DNA from: Gammaproteobacteria bacterium
GTDB taxonomy: Bacteria; Pseudomonadota; Gammaproteobacteria; Steroidobacterales; Steroidobacteraceae
Reading direction: 5' to 3'
Assembly (NCBI GenBank): GCA_025358295.1
Contig: JANYJY010000062.1
Location: 1 to 64,000 of the forward strand
DNA length: 64,000 bases
Shown here piece by piece: positions 6,997 through 16,440 of the stretch; position 1 is the first letter of the stretch; each line of letters starts with the position of its first letter. Below the pieces are notes generated by a model, which was given only the letters and a program-made list of their open reading frames with translations, made no database searches and was not told where the DNA came from. Position numbers and translations under genes: made by a program.

Positions 6997-7697
6997 TCTT
7001 GCGGTTCCTCATTCTGATTTTGGTTGGTGAATACCTTGTATGCACGCCAATCCGCGCGCCACATGAATCGCCGCGTGATGAATCCGCGCGCGCCGAGTGA
7101 AACATAGGCCATCTGATTGGTGGCCTGGAGCGGCTTGGGTGGCACCTTGTCGTCGATGTACTGGTATCCCAGGCCGAGACCTGCGGTGGGGGAAAACCAG
7201 CGCCATTCTGGAATAAAGGTGTGACGCAGCCCCAAGCTGGCGATATAGCGGTTGTCGATCGTGCCCAAGGCCTGCTGCAGGACGAATTCCACGTCGAGAC
7301 TGTCGGTGAGCCCGAAATCGCCCCAGGTGGTGACCAAATTCTGATGATTGAACACGCCGTAGCCCGCGCCCAGTTCCCAACGGTGAGTGGCAAAGTCCGG
7401 ATAGGGTGGTATCGGCGCCGGCTCTCCCGAGGCGAGCAGGGTAAGCGCCAGCTCCGAACGGCGCGCCCAGCCCTCTTGGCCTCGCCCCGTGCGCACTTTG
7501 AACCAATCGGTGTGGCTATAGAGCACGGTGACCACTTCGTCGCGGCCCACCACATAGACTACGGGAAAGCCTCGGCCGGGGCCGCTGTGCATCTCCAGGT
7601 ACGGTGCGGCCACGACGACTTCGAGCAGTTGTTCCTTCGCGTGGACCAAACCGACATTGAACGCCTGCAACAGCAGTAGGACGAGCAGGCGTCGCAT
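6966..7697 (-). CDS. SH3-domain protein with C-terminal beta-barrel
   Basis: 243 residues from ATG 7697, 4 bases after the preceding stop; a longer frame would overlap that gene. Signal peptide at residues 1-20 ending VHAKE. A bacterial SH3 module covers about residues 25-85 (YLEMHSGPGRGFPVV, then HTDWFKVRTGRGQEGWARR). A barrel-like C-terminal half starts at WELGAGYGVFN and ends in FGLAVFF, a classic OM C-terminal signature. SH3b modules often bind peptidoglycan, so the protein may tether the OM to the wall. It is followed by another barrel gene, making an OM pair. Confidence 0.85.
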   Translation of the reverse strand: MRRLLVLLLLQAFNVGLVHAKEQLLEVVVAAPYLEMHSGPGRGFPVVYVVGRDEVVTVLYSHTDWFKVRTGRGQEGWARRSELALTLLASGEPAPIPPYPDFATHRWELGAGYGVFNHQNLVTTWGDFGLTDSLDVEFVLQQALGTIDNRYIASLGLRHTFIPEWRWFSPTAGLGLGYQYIDDKVPPKPLQATNQMAYVSLGARGFITRRFMWRADWRAYKVFTNQNQNEEPQEWKFGLAVFF

Positions 7698-7701
7698 CAG
7701 C

Positions 7702-10500
7702 TCAATTCGCAGCCGGCGCGACGAATGGGTCGTTGTAATACTGCGCGCCAATGTCAAGCCATTCTGAAATCAATCGCAACTCCGCCGGTGTTAAGAAGCC
7801 TCTATGGTCAACCTCACCCGGTCGACCGGCATTGGGGTCCTGATAATTAGGGTCAAATATCGCCAAAGACGTCGCAGCCGATGCATTCGCACTTCCGGCC
7901 GCCATCGGCGGGGCCAGCGACACCGGCACCATGATCGTCGTCGGCAAACCCGTCACAGGATCCGGCGGTCCGGGCGCGGCCACTAGCAAGTCCACCAATA
8001 TGCCATTATTTATTGTCTGCGCATTATGTGCAAACAGCAGTTGCTCGTAAGAGGTGCTGACGGAGGGATCCACGGACGAGGTGCTGTCCGTCAAATCGAG
8101 CTGGCCACCGGGAACCATCTGAACGGCGGCGTTCGCGGCATTGCTCGGCGTGTGGCACAGCACGCAGGTGTGATCGCTGGTGACCACGCCTGCGACGATC
8201 GTTTGCCGCGTGAAATTCCAGATCGGCTGGATATGGTACGAGGTCGTGCCGCCGGTGGATTTCGCATCGGGATAGTGAATCGTGCTGCGACAGAGTGGCT
8301 CCCAGGTTACGCAATGCGCGTTCGCCGGACTGGGGGTGGTCAGGTCGGAATATTTGTATCCGAATGAGGCATCCGGAGTTCGGACAGCGGGATTGGTCCA
8401 TACATCGCTGTAAATCACATCGATGGACGGCAGCTCCGAGCAGGGAATGGTGGCTCCGGGGGGAGTCAGCGCGCTTGCGCAGGTGCTCCATGCCCGGGTA
8501 TCCGCCATGGTATCGCCCGGATTGGCCGCCGACAGGGTCGCGACAGTATTGGGGAACGGCGAACCTGCGGCCGCCGCGCCGGCGTTCACCGAAGCGGTCA
8601 ATCCCGTCCGGCCGTGGGAAGGCGTGGATTTACTGCCGGCCACGTGGCAACCATTGCAGGTCTTCGTTTCGCCCGGCATCAATTGCATCCAGCTGGTATG
8701 GCGTGCGAAGGCGTTGATGCGCCGTGCGTTCTTATCGAGGACGTCGATGGTGAACGGCACATTGGCCGGCACTTGGACCTTGACCGAGCCATCCGGCTCA
8801 ACCGGCGCGTAGGCAAGAATTTCGCGCATGCCCATACCGGCGGGCCCAAAGGCCGAATTGTTGATCTTGCGCACTTTCTTGTCCGGAATCTCAACCGCCT
8901 TGACGATTCTCACGAAGCGCGCCGGGCGCTGAATGGCGGTGGCCTGCGCCGGGTCGGCCAGCGCGGCGATGTTCGGCACGGCATTGGCCGTTTGGGCGGC
9001 AACCTTGTCGACGCCGTCGAAGTCGTAAACGCTGCGAATGACGAGAAGCCCTAAGCCGCCGTTGCTGTTGTGGGCCAGATTGGCGGCGGCACCCGTCGGC
9101 ACTATATCGGGAAGGAAGGCGGGAACCGGCGTGCGGGCTTGCATGATGACCGGATCGACGATGACGGTCCCGGCCTCGGCACTCAGCGTGGGGCTCAAGG
9201 TTCCCTTATCGACGTCATAGATCCAGATGGTGTACTGAGGCGGAGCCAGCGTTACGTTGGCTCCCGTCGTGTTGGCCGCCGTGCACACATGAGTGGTGTT
9301 CGGCGTGACGGTCGTATCGAGCACCAAGCAAGGAGCCCAACTTACGATCATTCTGTTGGTGCCGTCGTACAGGGGGTAAGCCGAGGCGAATCGGCCGCCC
9401 ATGGATGGCATGTCCGCGTCGGTGGTAATTCCGAGAGTGGTGGTGCTGGTCTGTGCGGTCCCGGCAGAGCCCATCGGGGTCGCCGGCTGGTTGATTTCGA
9501 CGAAATTCGCCGCGTCAATCGACACGATGTCGCCGCCCTGCTGGGTGCCAAGGAAGGGCCTGACGATAGAAATCAACTTGCCGTCGGCGCGCTGGCGCGG
9601 ATTCAAGAACTGAATGACATTGGTGCCCGTGCCCGCGATATTGGCGCCGGTGGCATGGCTGTTCTCGCCATAGAAGAGCTCGAGGCCCGTTCCGTCCGGA
9701 TTGGCGCGATACAGACTGATCTGATCGCCGTTGATGGACTCATAACGGGAAAACACGATCTGCCCATTCGCTAATACCGACGGCGCGAAATCATGATTGG
9801 TATTGAAACTGATCTGATGAATATTGGTGCCGTCGGCGTTCATTACATGCAATAAGAATATCGGCTGCTTGCGGTCGTCGGTTTGCGCCGGATATTGCGG
9901 GCGGCCTTCGTCGATCAAAATGGCCTGCGTTGCCGACTGGCGAGACGAGGCAAATACGATGCGGCCGTCCGGCAAGTAGTGAGCGCCCACGTCGTGCCCC
10001 GCGGTGGTGTTGTCGTTGGTGAGCTGAGTCACCGTCTTAGCCACTGCGTCATACTGATATATCTTCCACGTGGGCTGGGAGACATCGGTATTGGGCTTGT
10101 TGGGATTTAAAGGAAGTCGCAGCGAGAACACCAGCTTCTTGCCGTCCGGCGACACGTCGAGATCGCGAACGTCCCCCTTGCCGGTGGTGATCGATTGTGT
10201 GACGTTCGTCTCAGGTGAACCCGGGCTGGCTTGCTGGCGGATGTACAGATCGCCGCCGGTGGTGGAGGTAATCAGATCGCGCACGTCAATATCCGCCTTC
10301 GGCGTCATCGCCGGCGTCGGTCGCTTGACATAGGCCAGGGGGAAATTCAGCGTGCCGGGGTCCTGCGTCTGCACGCCCGCCAGTCCCGGCGCGTGTCCAC
10401 TGACTCCGCTCGAGCAGCCGGCCACGAACAGCGCGGGCAGTAGGAGCGCTGCGAGTTTCAGCGAACCGTGACGAAGTTCACGCGCGAGGAGCTTGTTCAT
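7702..10500 (-). CDS. HzsA-related dihaem lipoprotein with beta-propeller (PD40) repeats
   Basis: 932 residues. Lipobox FVAGC at C29. The N-terminal half has TolB/WD40-like blades: VSPDGKKLVFSLRLP, YLPDGRIVFASSRQ and LANGQIVFSRYESI. Two c-type haem motifs follow: CNGCH at C615-H619 and CVLCH at C779-H783. The tail HRGFLTPAELRLISEWLDIGAQYYN is the usual end of HzsA-like proteins. The name comes from the alpha subunit of anammox hydrazine synthase; nothing here implies hydrazine chemistry, as many non-anammox bacteria carry relatives. It is the first gene of the leftward operon ending in the HiPIP gene. The natural reading is a surface or OM-anchored electron-transfer protein of unknown substrate. 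Confidence 0.88.
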   Translation of the reverse strand: MNKLLARELRHGSLKLAALLLPALFVAGCSSGVSGHAPGLAGVQTQDPGTLNFPLAYVKRPTPAMTPKADIDVRDLITSTTGGDLYIRQQASPGSPETNVTQSITTGKGDVRDLDVSPDGKKLVFSLRLPLNPNKPNTDVSQPTWKIYQYDAVAKTVTQLTNDNTTAGHDVGAHYLPDGRIVFASSRQSATQAILIDEGRPQYPAQTDDRKQPIFLLHVMNADGTNIHQISFNTNHDFAPSVLANGQIVFSRYESINGDQISLYRANPDGTGLELFYGENSHATGANIAGTGTNVIQFLNPRQRADGKLISIVRPFLGTQQGGDIVSIDAANFVEINQPATPMGSAGTAQTSTTTLGITTDADMPSMGGRFASAYPLYDGTNRMIVSWAPCLVLDTTVTPNTTHVCTAANTTGANVTLAPPQYTIWIYDVDKGTLSPTLSAEAGTVIVDPVIMQARTPVPAFLPDIVPTGAAANLAHNSNGGLGLLVIRSVYDFDGVDKVAAQTANAVPNIAALADPAQATAIQRPARFVRIVKAVEIPDKKVRKINNSAFGPAGMGMREILAYAPVEPDGSVKVQVPANVPFTIDVLDKNARRINAFARHTSWMQLMPGETKTCNGCHVAGSKSTPSHGRTGLTASVNAGAAAAGSPFPNTVATLSAANPGDTMADTRAWSTCASALTPPGATIPCSELPSIDVIYSDVWTNPAVRTPDASFGYKYSDLTTPSPANAHCVTWEPLCRSTIHYPDAKSTGGTTSYHIQPIWNFTRQTIVAGVVTSDHTCVLCHTPSNAANAAVQMVPGGQLDLTDSTSSVDPSVSTSYEQLLFAHNAQTINNGILVDLLVAAPGPPDPVTGLPTTIMVPVSLAPPMAAGSANASAATSLAIFDPNYQDPNAGRPGEVDHRGFLTPAELRLISEWLDIGAQYYNDPFVAPAAN

Positions 10501-10842
10501 GATTGCGGATACCTACGGTCAATCGTCGTTCAGTGATCAGTGTGCGTGTTTGCGCGAGGTCATTGAACTTAATTAGTCTCAGAACCGCATCTTCGTTCGA
10601 TGTGCGTGTTCATTCTGTTAACGCACTCACAGAAGAACTGAGCCACATCCGTTTCTCTGTACATATCAGAGCAGACCTTCGCAAATTAGGTTGCAGGATA
10701 TAGGCGCACAGTAGTCAGTCGATATGTCGCGAATCACCGACGTCGTTCGGATGAGACATTACTGGATGCAATTTCGACTCGGTATATTTGCGCCACGACG
10801 AAACCACAACTCACGTGAGTGGATGTGCATATGGAGAATGGG
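10501..10842. promoter_or_regulatory. Divergent regulatory region between two haem-protein operons
   Basis: About 340 bases with no credible gene. It holds a 10-bp direct repeat TGTGCGTGTT at 10541-10550 and 10601-10610, exactly 60 bp apart, and a perfect 12-bp palindrome ACTCACGTGAGT at 10809-10820. The start for the rightward gene was set at ATG 10843 because GGAG at 10833-10836 sits six bases before it. I could not assign sigma-70 boxes with confidence. Shared repeats in a divergent region suggest a common regulator for both operons. Confidence 0.5.
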
Positions 10843-12054
10843 ATGGCAAAGCCAAAGACTGATGGCAGGCACGAACTGCGGCGAGGCGCGCGCGCAAGCG
10901 CTGTGGCCGGAGCGCTGGTATTATTCGGCGCAACTGCTTTCGCGGCCGGCCCGAATGCCGATCAAGCCACGCGCATGTACAACCGCATTACCGGCAGTCC
11001 CCCGACGGCCCCTCAGCTCGCCTCGATGATGGCTAAGTCTGATCCGGTGGCCGCCGCGCTGTTCGCAACCCAGGATCCCTCTTTCTATAACAACACGGTG
11101 CGCAACTTGGCTGCGCCGTGGACCAATCGCGATCAGTCAGTGTTCGTCCCGCTCAACGATTACATCGCCACCGTCGTCGGCATGGTACGCGATGATGTTC
11201 CGTTCAATACCTTGCTCAGTGCTGATCTCGTCTACATCGGCGCGGGTTCCGGCATACCTGCCTATTCGACCACGAACAACGACATGTATCAGACCATGGA
11301 CACCAACGGGGTCGACTTGTCGTCGAAATCGAACTTGGTTCCCAGCCCCCAGTCGGCGCTGAGCGGAATTCCGGCGGCGGCCACGGCCGGGGTCATGACC
11401 ACTCGCGCAGCGGCGAACGCTTTTTTCATGGACGGCACGAATCGCAGAATGTTCCGCTTCACCATGATGAATCATCTTTGCAACGACTTGCAGACGGTCA
11501 TGGACATCACCCGGCCGCCCGATCGCATCCGCCAGGACGTAACGCGCAGCCCGGGCGGCGTCAGCACGCTCTTTTTGAATAACTGCATCGGCTGCCACAG
11601 CGGCATGGATCCGATGGCGCAGGCGTTCGCCTACTACCAGTTCAGCTACAACGTCACCACGGACCCGACCGGCGCTGCCGGCCAGCTGGTGTACACCGCC
11701 GGCCAGGTTCAGCCCAAGTACCACATTAACAACACCAACTTCCCCCAAGGGTTCAATACCCCGGACGACAGCTGGGTCAATCGCTGGCGCACCGGGCCCA
11801 ACTACATCTTGGGATGGAGCAGCAGCGGTACCGGCAGCGGTAACGGTGCGAAGTCCCTGGGAGTGGAACTCGAGAGCAGCGCGACCTTCGACAGCTGCCA
11901 GGTCACCCGCGTATTCAAGAGCGTGTGCCTGCGCGCGCCGAGCACCTCGACCGACACCAGTCAGGTCGCCTCGATGATCGCCTCGTTCCAAACGCATCAA
12001 TATCAATTGCGACAGCCGTTTGCTGAGGCCGCCGCTTACTGCATGGGGACTTGA
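10843..12054 (+). CDS. Secreted c-type cytochrome, planctomycete-cytochrome-like
   Basis: 403 residues. A Sec signal peptide follows a basic N-terminus (GALVLFGATAFAAG). One haem-binding site, CIGCHSGMDPMAQAF, lies at C248-H252. The segment after it, with a large-aromatic-rich region and a C-terminal block from FKSVCLRAP to AAYCMGT, resembles the DUF1585/DUF1588 class of cytochromes, but I cannot fix the Pfam family by eye. GTG 10819 and ATG 10831 are alternative starts. It is the first gene of a three-gene unit with a dihaem LamG lipoprotein and a DUF1501-like Tat protein. Such cytochrome + DUF1501 pairs are frequent in Planctomycetes and some gammaproteobacteria, with unknown function. Confidence 0.75.
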   Translation: MAKPKTDGRHELRRGARASAVAGALVLFGATAFAAGPNADQATRMYNRITGSPPTAPQLASMMAKSDPVAAALFATQDPSFYNNTVRNLAAPWTNRDQSVFVPLNDYIATVVGMVRDDVPFNTLLSADLVYIGAGSGIPAYSTTNNDMYQTMDTNGVDLSSKSNLVPSPQSALSGIPAAATAGVMTTRAAANAFFMDGTNRRMFRFTMMNHLCNDLQTVMDITRPPDRIRQDVTRSPGGVSTLFLNNCIGCHSGMDPMAQAFAYYQFSYNVTTDPTGAAGQLVYTAGQVQPKYHINNTNFPQGFNTPDDSWVNRWRTGPNYILGWSSSGTGSGNGAKSLGVELESSATFDSCQVTRVFKSVCLRAPSTSTDTSQVASMIASFQTHQYQLRQPFAEAAAYCMGT

Positions 12055-12056
12055 GC

Positions 12057-14543
12057 ATGAACGTTAAACGAATTACCGGCTTGCTCATTCTCGCCGTCTC
12101 GGTTGCCTTGAGCGCCTGCGGCGGCGGCGGCGCGCCGACGACGGGCACCGGCGCCACGGCGCCCACCAGCACGGCAAATGCGTATACCGGACCGGCGCCG
12201 GCAACGTCCGATGTCCAGGCTTTCTCGGTCAATTTCTGGGCGAATGTGCGCGTGCAAAACCGCTGCGGCCAATGCCACAACGCAACCAGCCCGGCTCAGA
12301 TGCCGAACTTCGCGCGCAGCGACGATGTGAACCTGGCCTATGCCCAAGCCAACACCGTGGTCAACCTGTCGGCGCCCTCGACCTCCTTGATCGTCACCAA
12401 GGTGAGCGGCGGGCATAACTGCTGGCTCGCCGATCCGAGCGCCTGCGGCCAGATTCTTACCACCTGGATCAGCAACTGGGCGGGCGCCACCGGCGCGGCC
12501 TCGGCGACCCAAGTGCAACTGCAGGCTCCCCCGATTCAGACCGTCGGCCAGAGCTTGGTGTTTCCGGCCTCCTACACCGAGTACCAGAACACTATCTATA
12601 CGCTCACCAGCCTGTACTGCGTGAACTGCCATTCCTCGACAGCGACCCCGGCCACCATGCAGCAGCCGTATCATGCGGACCCGTTGCTCGCCATCGCCTA
12701 TCCCGCGGCGATACCGAAAATCGACCTCACGGGCTGCTATCCGATGGTGACCGGCAATGGCGCCGGCGCTTGCGGCACGAATTCACGCTTGTATCAGCGC
12801 CTGCTGACCGACACGCATAACTGTTGGAGCAATTGCGCCGCGAACGCTGCGCAAATGCTGGCGGAGATTCAGACCTTCGCCGCATCACTGTCGCCGAGCA
12901 GCATTCCCGCCAATACCGTGGTCAGCAAGTCCCTGGCGCTGGCGCAGGGTACCGTGGCGAGCGGCGCGAATCGCTTCGACGCGGACACCATCGCCAAGTA
13001 TGAATTCCAGACCGGCAGCGGCTATACGGCCTATGACACCAGCGGCGTCGATCCGGCGGCCGACCTCACTATCTCGGGCAAAGTCCTGTGGGCGGGCGGC
13101 TGGGGCATCACTGTCGGCGCTGGCGGCAAGGCGCAGGCCAGCACCGCCGCCAGCGCGAAGATTTACAACCTCATTCAGGCGACGGGCGAGTTCTCCATCG
13201 AAGCCTGGGTTGCGCCCGCGCTGGTGGCGGTCGACAAGTCCTACATGGTCAGTTATTCGGGTGGCGATACCCTGCGTAACTTTACGCTCGCTCAGACCAA
13301 CCAGGACTATGATTTCATGCTGCGCGGTTCGAATTCGGACTTGAACGGCATGGCGCAGTTGCAGACGCCGGACGCCGCCGCGTTGTTGCAGGCCTCCTTG
13401 CAGCATGTGGTCTTGACCTACGATCCGATCAACGGCCGCCAGATCTTCGTCAACGGCGTGAACGCGAACGTACCGGACGCGCAGAAGGGCGGCACGATCT
13501 CCAATTGGGACAACACCTTCGCCTTGGTGCTCGGCAATGAAGTGTCGGGCGATCGTTCATGGCAGGGCCTGATCAAGTTCGTCGCCATCCACAGCCGTGC
13601 GATGTCGGCGGCGCAAGTGCTGCAGAACTTCAACGCCGGCGTCGGCCAGCGCTTCTACATGCTGTTCAATGTGGCCGAGGTCACGGGCGTGGCGCAGTCC
13701 TACATCATGTTCACGGTCAGCCAGTACGACAGCTACGGCTATATGTTCTACCAGCCGACCTTCATTTCGCTGGACAAGACCGTCAAGCCCGACAACATCG
13801 TGGTCAAGGGCATGCGCATCGGCATGAACGGCAATATTCCGCAGGTCGGGCAGGCTTACATACCGCTGAACACCACAGTCACCGCGGCGGGCTATACCGC
13901 GACGGGAGAAGTGCTGTCCACGATCGGCACCGTCATCGCCCTGCAAAGCGGGCCGCTGACGGATCAGTTCTTCCTGACCTTCGATCAGCTGGGTAGTCAT
14001 ACCAATGTGACGGTCGAGCCTCTGCCGGCGCCACAGCCGCCGGCCTTGGGTCCGGTGGTTGCCGATATCGGCGTCCGTACCTTCGCGCAGATCAATTCCA
14101 CCCTGTCGAAACTCACGGGAGTGCCGCCGACAAACGTTGCCGTCAACTCGACTTATATGGCCGTGCAGCAGCAATTGCCATCGGATCCGACGCTTGAAGG
14201 CTTCTCGTCATCGAACCAGATTGGCATTGCGCAGCTGGCCATCCAGTACTGCAATGCGGCGGTCAATTCAACGACGTTGCGGCCGCAAGTATTCGGTTCG
14301 GCACTCACGGCGACACAATTCACGACTCAACCCGGAAGGGACTCGGTAACGAGCGCGCTCGCCGCCCGAGTGCTGACCAGCGGTCCGCACAGTCCGGCCG
14401 CGTCCACAGTCACGGCAGAATTGAATATGCTGATCGGTAAGCTTTGCGGTACGAACGACTGCTCGTCCACCAGCGGAACGTACGCTGTGGCCGCTGCGGT
14501 GTGCGCGACGGCCTTCGGTAGCGCCGATATGTTGATCAATTAA
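12057..14543 (+). CDS. Dihaem LamG-domain lipoprotein
   Basis: 828 residues from ATG 12057; a TTG at 12051 would overlap the previous stop. Lipobox ALSAC at C21, followed by a Gly/Thr-rich linker. Two c-haem motifs: CGQCH at C70-H74 and CVNCH at C188-H192, each followed by a repeated layout (an H/N-C-W segment, then cysteine pairs), so the N-terminal 300 residues look like two related cytochrome modules. A LamG/concanavalin-like lectin domain covers about residues 310-530 (FSIEAWVAP, HVVLTYDPINGRQIFVNG). The remainder is beta-rich and unassigned. A carbohydrate- or surface-binding domain joined to haem modules on a lipoprotein suggests a cell-surface redox protein, which is inference. Confidence 0.85.
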   Translation: MNVKRITGLLILAVSVALSACGGGGAPTTGTGATAPTSTANAYTGPAPATSDVQAFSVNFWANVRVQNRCGQCHNATSPAQMPNFARSDDVNLAYAQANTVVNLSAPSTSLIVTKVSGGHNCWLADPSACGQILTTWISNWAGATGAASATQVQLQAPPIQTVGQSLVFPASYTEYQNTIYTLTSLYCVNCHSSTATPATMQQPYHADPLLAIAYPAAIPKIDLTGCYPMVTGNGAGACGTNSRLYQRLLTDTHNCWSNCAANAAQMLAEIQTFAASLSPSSIPANTVVSKSLALAQGTVASGANRFDADTIAKYEFQTGSGYTAYDTSGVDPAADLTISGKVLWAGGWGITVGAGGKAQASTAASAKIYNLIQATGEFSIEAWVAPALVAVDKSYMVSYSGGDTLRNFTLAQTNQDYDFMLRGSNSDLNGMAQLQTPDAAALLQASLQHVVLTYDPINGRQIFVNGVNANVPDAQKGGTISNWDNTFALVLGNEVSGDRSWQGLIKFVAIHSRAMSAAQVLQNFNAGVGQRFYMLFNVAEVTGVAQSYIMFTVSQYDSYGYMFYQPTFISLDKTVKPDNIVVKGMRIGMNGNIPQVGQAYIPLNTTVTAAGYTATGEVLSTIGTVIALQSGPLTDQFFLTFDQLGSHTNVTVEPLPAPQPPALGPVVADIGVRTFAQINSTLSKLTGVPPTNVAVNSTYMAVQQQLPSDPTLEGFSSSNQIGIAQLAIQYCNAAVNSTTLRPQVFGSALTATQFTTQPGRDSVTSALAARVLTSGPHSPAASTVTAELNMLIGKLCGTNDCSSTSGTYAVAAAVCATAFGSADMLIN

Positions 14544-14563
14544 GCAGGACGGAAGAGGTTTTT

Positions 14564-16231
14564 ATGAGCAAGAAGTCAAAAGCTCTGGGTATTCACGAAC
14601 CGCTGCGCCTGCAGGAGCATCCTCGGCCGCGCACGCGCCGCGAATTCCTGGCTCAGAGTTTCATCACGGGCGGCGCCACGGTGGTCGGCCCCTCCTTGCT
14701 CGCCATGCTGGCGGCGCCGCGTCCGGCGCATGCCGCGCTCGACGGCGACATTAGCGCATTGCTTCCCCCGTGCAGTATCACCACGGGCGCCGGCAAGATT
14801 CCCTTCATTTGTTTCGACCTGGCGGGCGGCGGCAACATCGCCGGATCGAATGTGCTGGTGGGCGGAGCCAAGGGACAATTGGATTTTCTCTCTGTCGCCG
14901 GCTACAACAAACTGGGATTGCCCGGCACCATGGTGCCGAACCCCAGCACCACCGGAAACTTCATCGACAGCACTTTCGGCCTGCGCTTTCACTCGGACAG
15001 TGCGCACCTGCGCGGCATCAAAACCCGAGTCAAGACCGCGTCCGCCATGACCAATACCTCGGGCACCGTCATTCCTGCTCTGTCGCAGAACGATACGAAC
15101 ACCAACCCGCACAATCCCATGTATGCCATCTATCAGTACGGCGCCCGCGGCGGGTTGCTCAATCTGGTCGGCTCCAACAGTTCACAGTCGGGCGGCAATT
15201 CCATGTCACCGCCGACCATGGTCCTCGCGGCCGCCATGCCCACTAAGGTATCCAGTCCCAGGGACACTCAAGGGCTGGTGAGCACGGGTCAGCTCGGTAC
15301 GTTGCTGCCGCACCCGGCCGACGTAACCAGCGTACTGGAGTCGATGAAACGCGTCAGCGACGCAAAGTATGCTCAGGTGACCGCCTATGCGAATTCCGTA
15401 CTGAATGGTGCCGCGTTGAATTCCGCTGCGCTTGGCACTAACGGCATCCAGGCATGCGGCTACACCAAGGCGGCCTACACCGTCGAAACGTACAACAGCC
15501 CGGGTTCCGTCGATGCAAGCCAGGATCCGCTTGTGGTGGGTCCCACTGGGATATTCAGTCAGGCCGAATTTAGTGCGAATTCAGACTTCCAGAAGACCGC
15601 TGCGATCATGAAACTGGTGATCGATGGCAACGCCGCGGCCGGCACCATTGAAATGGGTGGCTTCGACTACCACACCGGCGATCGCTCGACCGGCGAGGCG
15701 CGCGATTTGAATCTTGGAAACTGCATCGGCGCCTGCCTGGAATATGCTGCCCGTAAGGGAAAGCCGGTGATGATTTATGTATTCAGCGACGGCTCCCTGG
15801 CGAGCAGCGGCATGATCGACAGTTCGGTCGGCGGCCGCGGCAAGGGAGTGTGGACCGCCGATAATCAAAACGTCGCCGCCGCGTACTTCTTGGTTTTCAA
15901 TCCCAACGGCAAGCCGACGTCAGCGCAAAACAATCCTGAGATGAGCCTGCAGCTCGGTAGCTTCAATTCCGACGGCTCCATCAACACCAATGCCAGCCCT
16001 GCGGGCAACAATGTGCTGAACTTGGTGGAAATGGTGGTGCTCAACTACATGGCGCTGCACGGCGATGCGATCGGTGGATTCCAATACACCGACGGTGCAA
16101 ATAACGTCGTCGTGCCTGGATTCGCCAATCTGTATCCGGCGCCTAACTTGAATGCCAGCTTGGGATCGGGCACGGCGCTCGAGCCCTGGATCGCCTTCAA
16201 CAAGATTGTGAACGGCAAGGTCGGCGGGTAA
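14564..16231 (+). CDS. Tat-exported DUF1501-like protein
   Basis: 555 residues behind GGAAGAGG. A Tat signal TRREFLAQSF (R25-R26) with hydrophobic core runs to AHAALDG. The body has the DUF1501 (alkaline phosphatase/sulfatase-like) flavour: FICFDLAGGGNIAGSN near the N-terminus, GGFDYHTGDRS in the middle and VMIYVFSDGSLASSG before a loop and an FNPNGKPTS segment. Proteins of this group are exported folded and are typically encoded next to planctomycete-type cytochromes, exactly as here. Substrate and activity are unknown. Last gene before a strong terminator. Confidence 0.75.
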   Translation: MSKKSKALGIHEPLRLQEHPRPRTRREFLAQSFITGGATVVGPSLLAMLAAPRPAHAALDGDISALLPPCSITTGAGKIPFICFDLAGGGNIAGSNVLVGGAKGQLDFLSVAGYNKLGLPGTMVPNPSTTGNFIDSTFGLRFHSDSAHLRGIKTRVKTASAMTNTSGTVIPALSQNDTNTNPHNPMYAIYQYGARGGLLNLVGSNSSQSGGNSMSPPTMVLAAAMPTKVSSPRDTQGLVSTGQLGTLLPHPADVTSVLESMKRVSDAKYAQVTAYANSVLNGAALNSAALGTNGIQACGYTKAAYTVETYNSPGSVDASQDPLVVGPTGIFSQAEFSANSDFQKTAAIMKLVIDGNAAAGTIEMGGFDYHTGDRSTGEARDLNLGNCIGACLEYAARKGKPVMIYVFSDGSLASSGMIDSSVGGRGKGVWTADNQNVAAAYFLVFNPNGKPTSAQNNPEMSLQLGSFNSDGSINTNASPAGNNVLNLVEMVVLNYMALHGDAIGGFQYTDGANNVVVPGFANLYPAPNLNASLGSGTALEPWIAFNKIVNGKVGG

Positions 16232-16267
16232 GGAGTCAGGATCCGGCCGCGAGGCCGAATCCATTCG

Positions 16268-16305
16268 ATGCCTGTCTCAATCCGGAGACAGGCATGCCGT
16301 TTCTT
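16268..16305 (+). terminator. Rho-independent-like terminator after the cytochrome/LamG/DUF1501 unit
   Basis: A perfect 11-bp stem: ATGCCTGTCTC (16268-16278), loop AATCCG, then GAGACAGGCAT (16285-16295), followed by GCCGTTTCTT. It separates this unit from the riboswitch-led operon. Confidence 0.8.
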
Positions 16306-16440
16306 CACCTGTGACGTGTCGAGCCACGACCTCTGCGGCGTGTCTCGATCAATTTTCATGAATGTGCGCCAAGTCATACAGAAATCTAGCAAAGCAGCAC
16401 CCTGCCGCGTTGACACATGGGCCCGCATCTGCGATTTTGC

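Noticed and set aside
7702..10500. True hydrazine synthase / anammox metabolism
   Set aside because: Only an HzsA-like layout is present; no HzsB/C or hydrazine dehydrogenase genes, and the neighbours are envelope proteins.
10841..10870. Possible second GEMM element because of GGCAAAGCC
   Set aside because: Only one block is present, inside coding sequence; the other conserved blocks and stems are missing.
11137..12006. 289-codon reverse frame in the cytochrome gene
   Set aside because: High-GC antisense shadow; no recognisable protein features, and the forward frame has a signal peptide and CIGCH.
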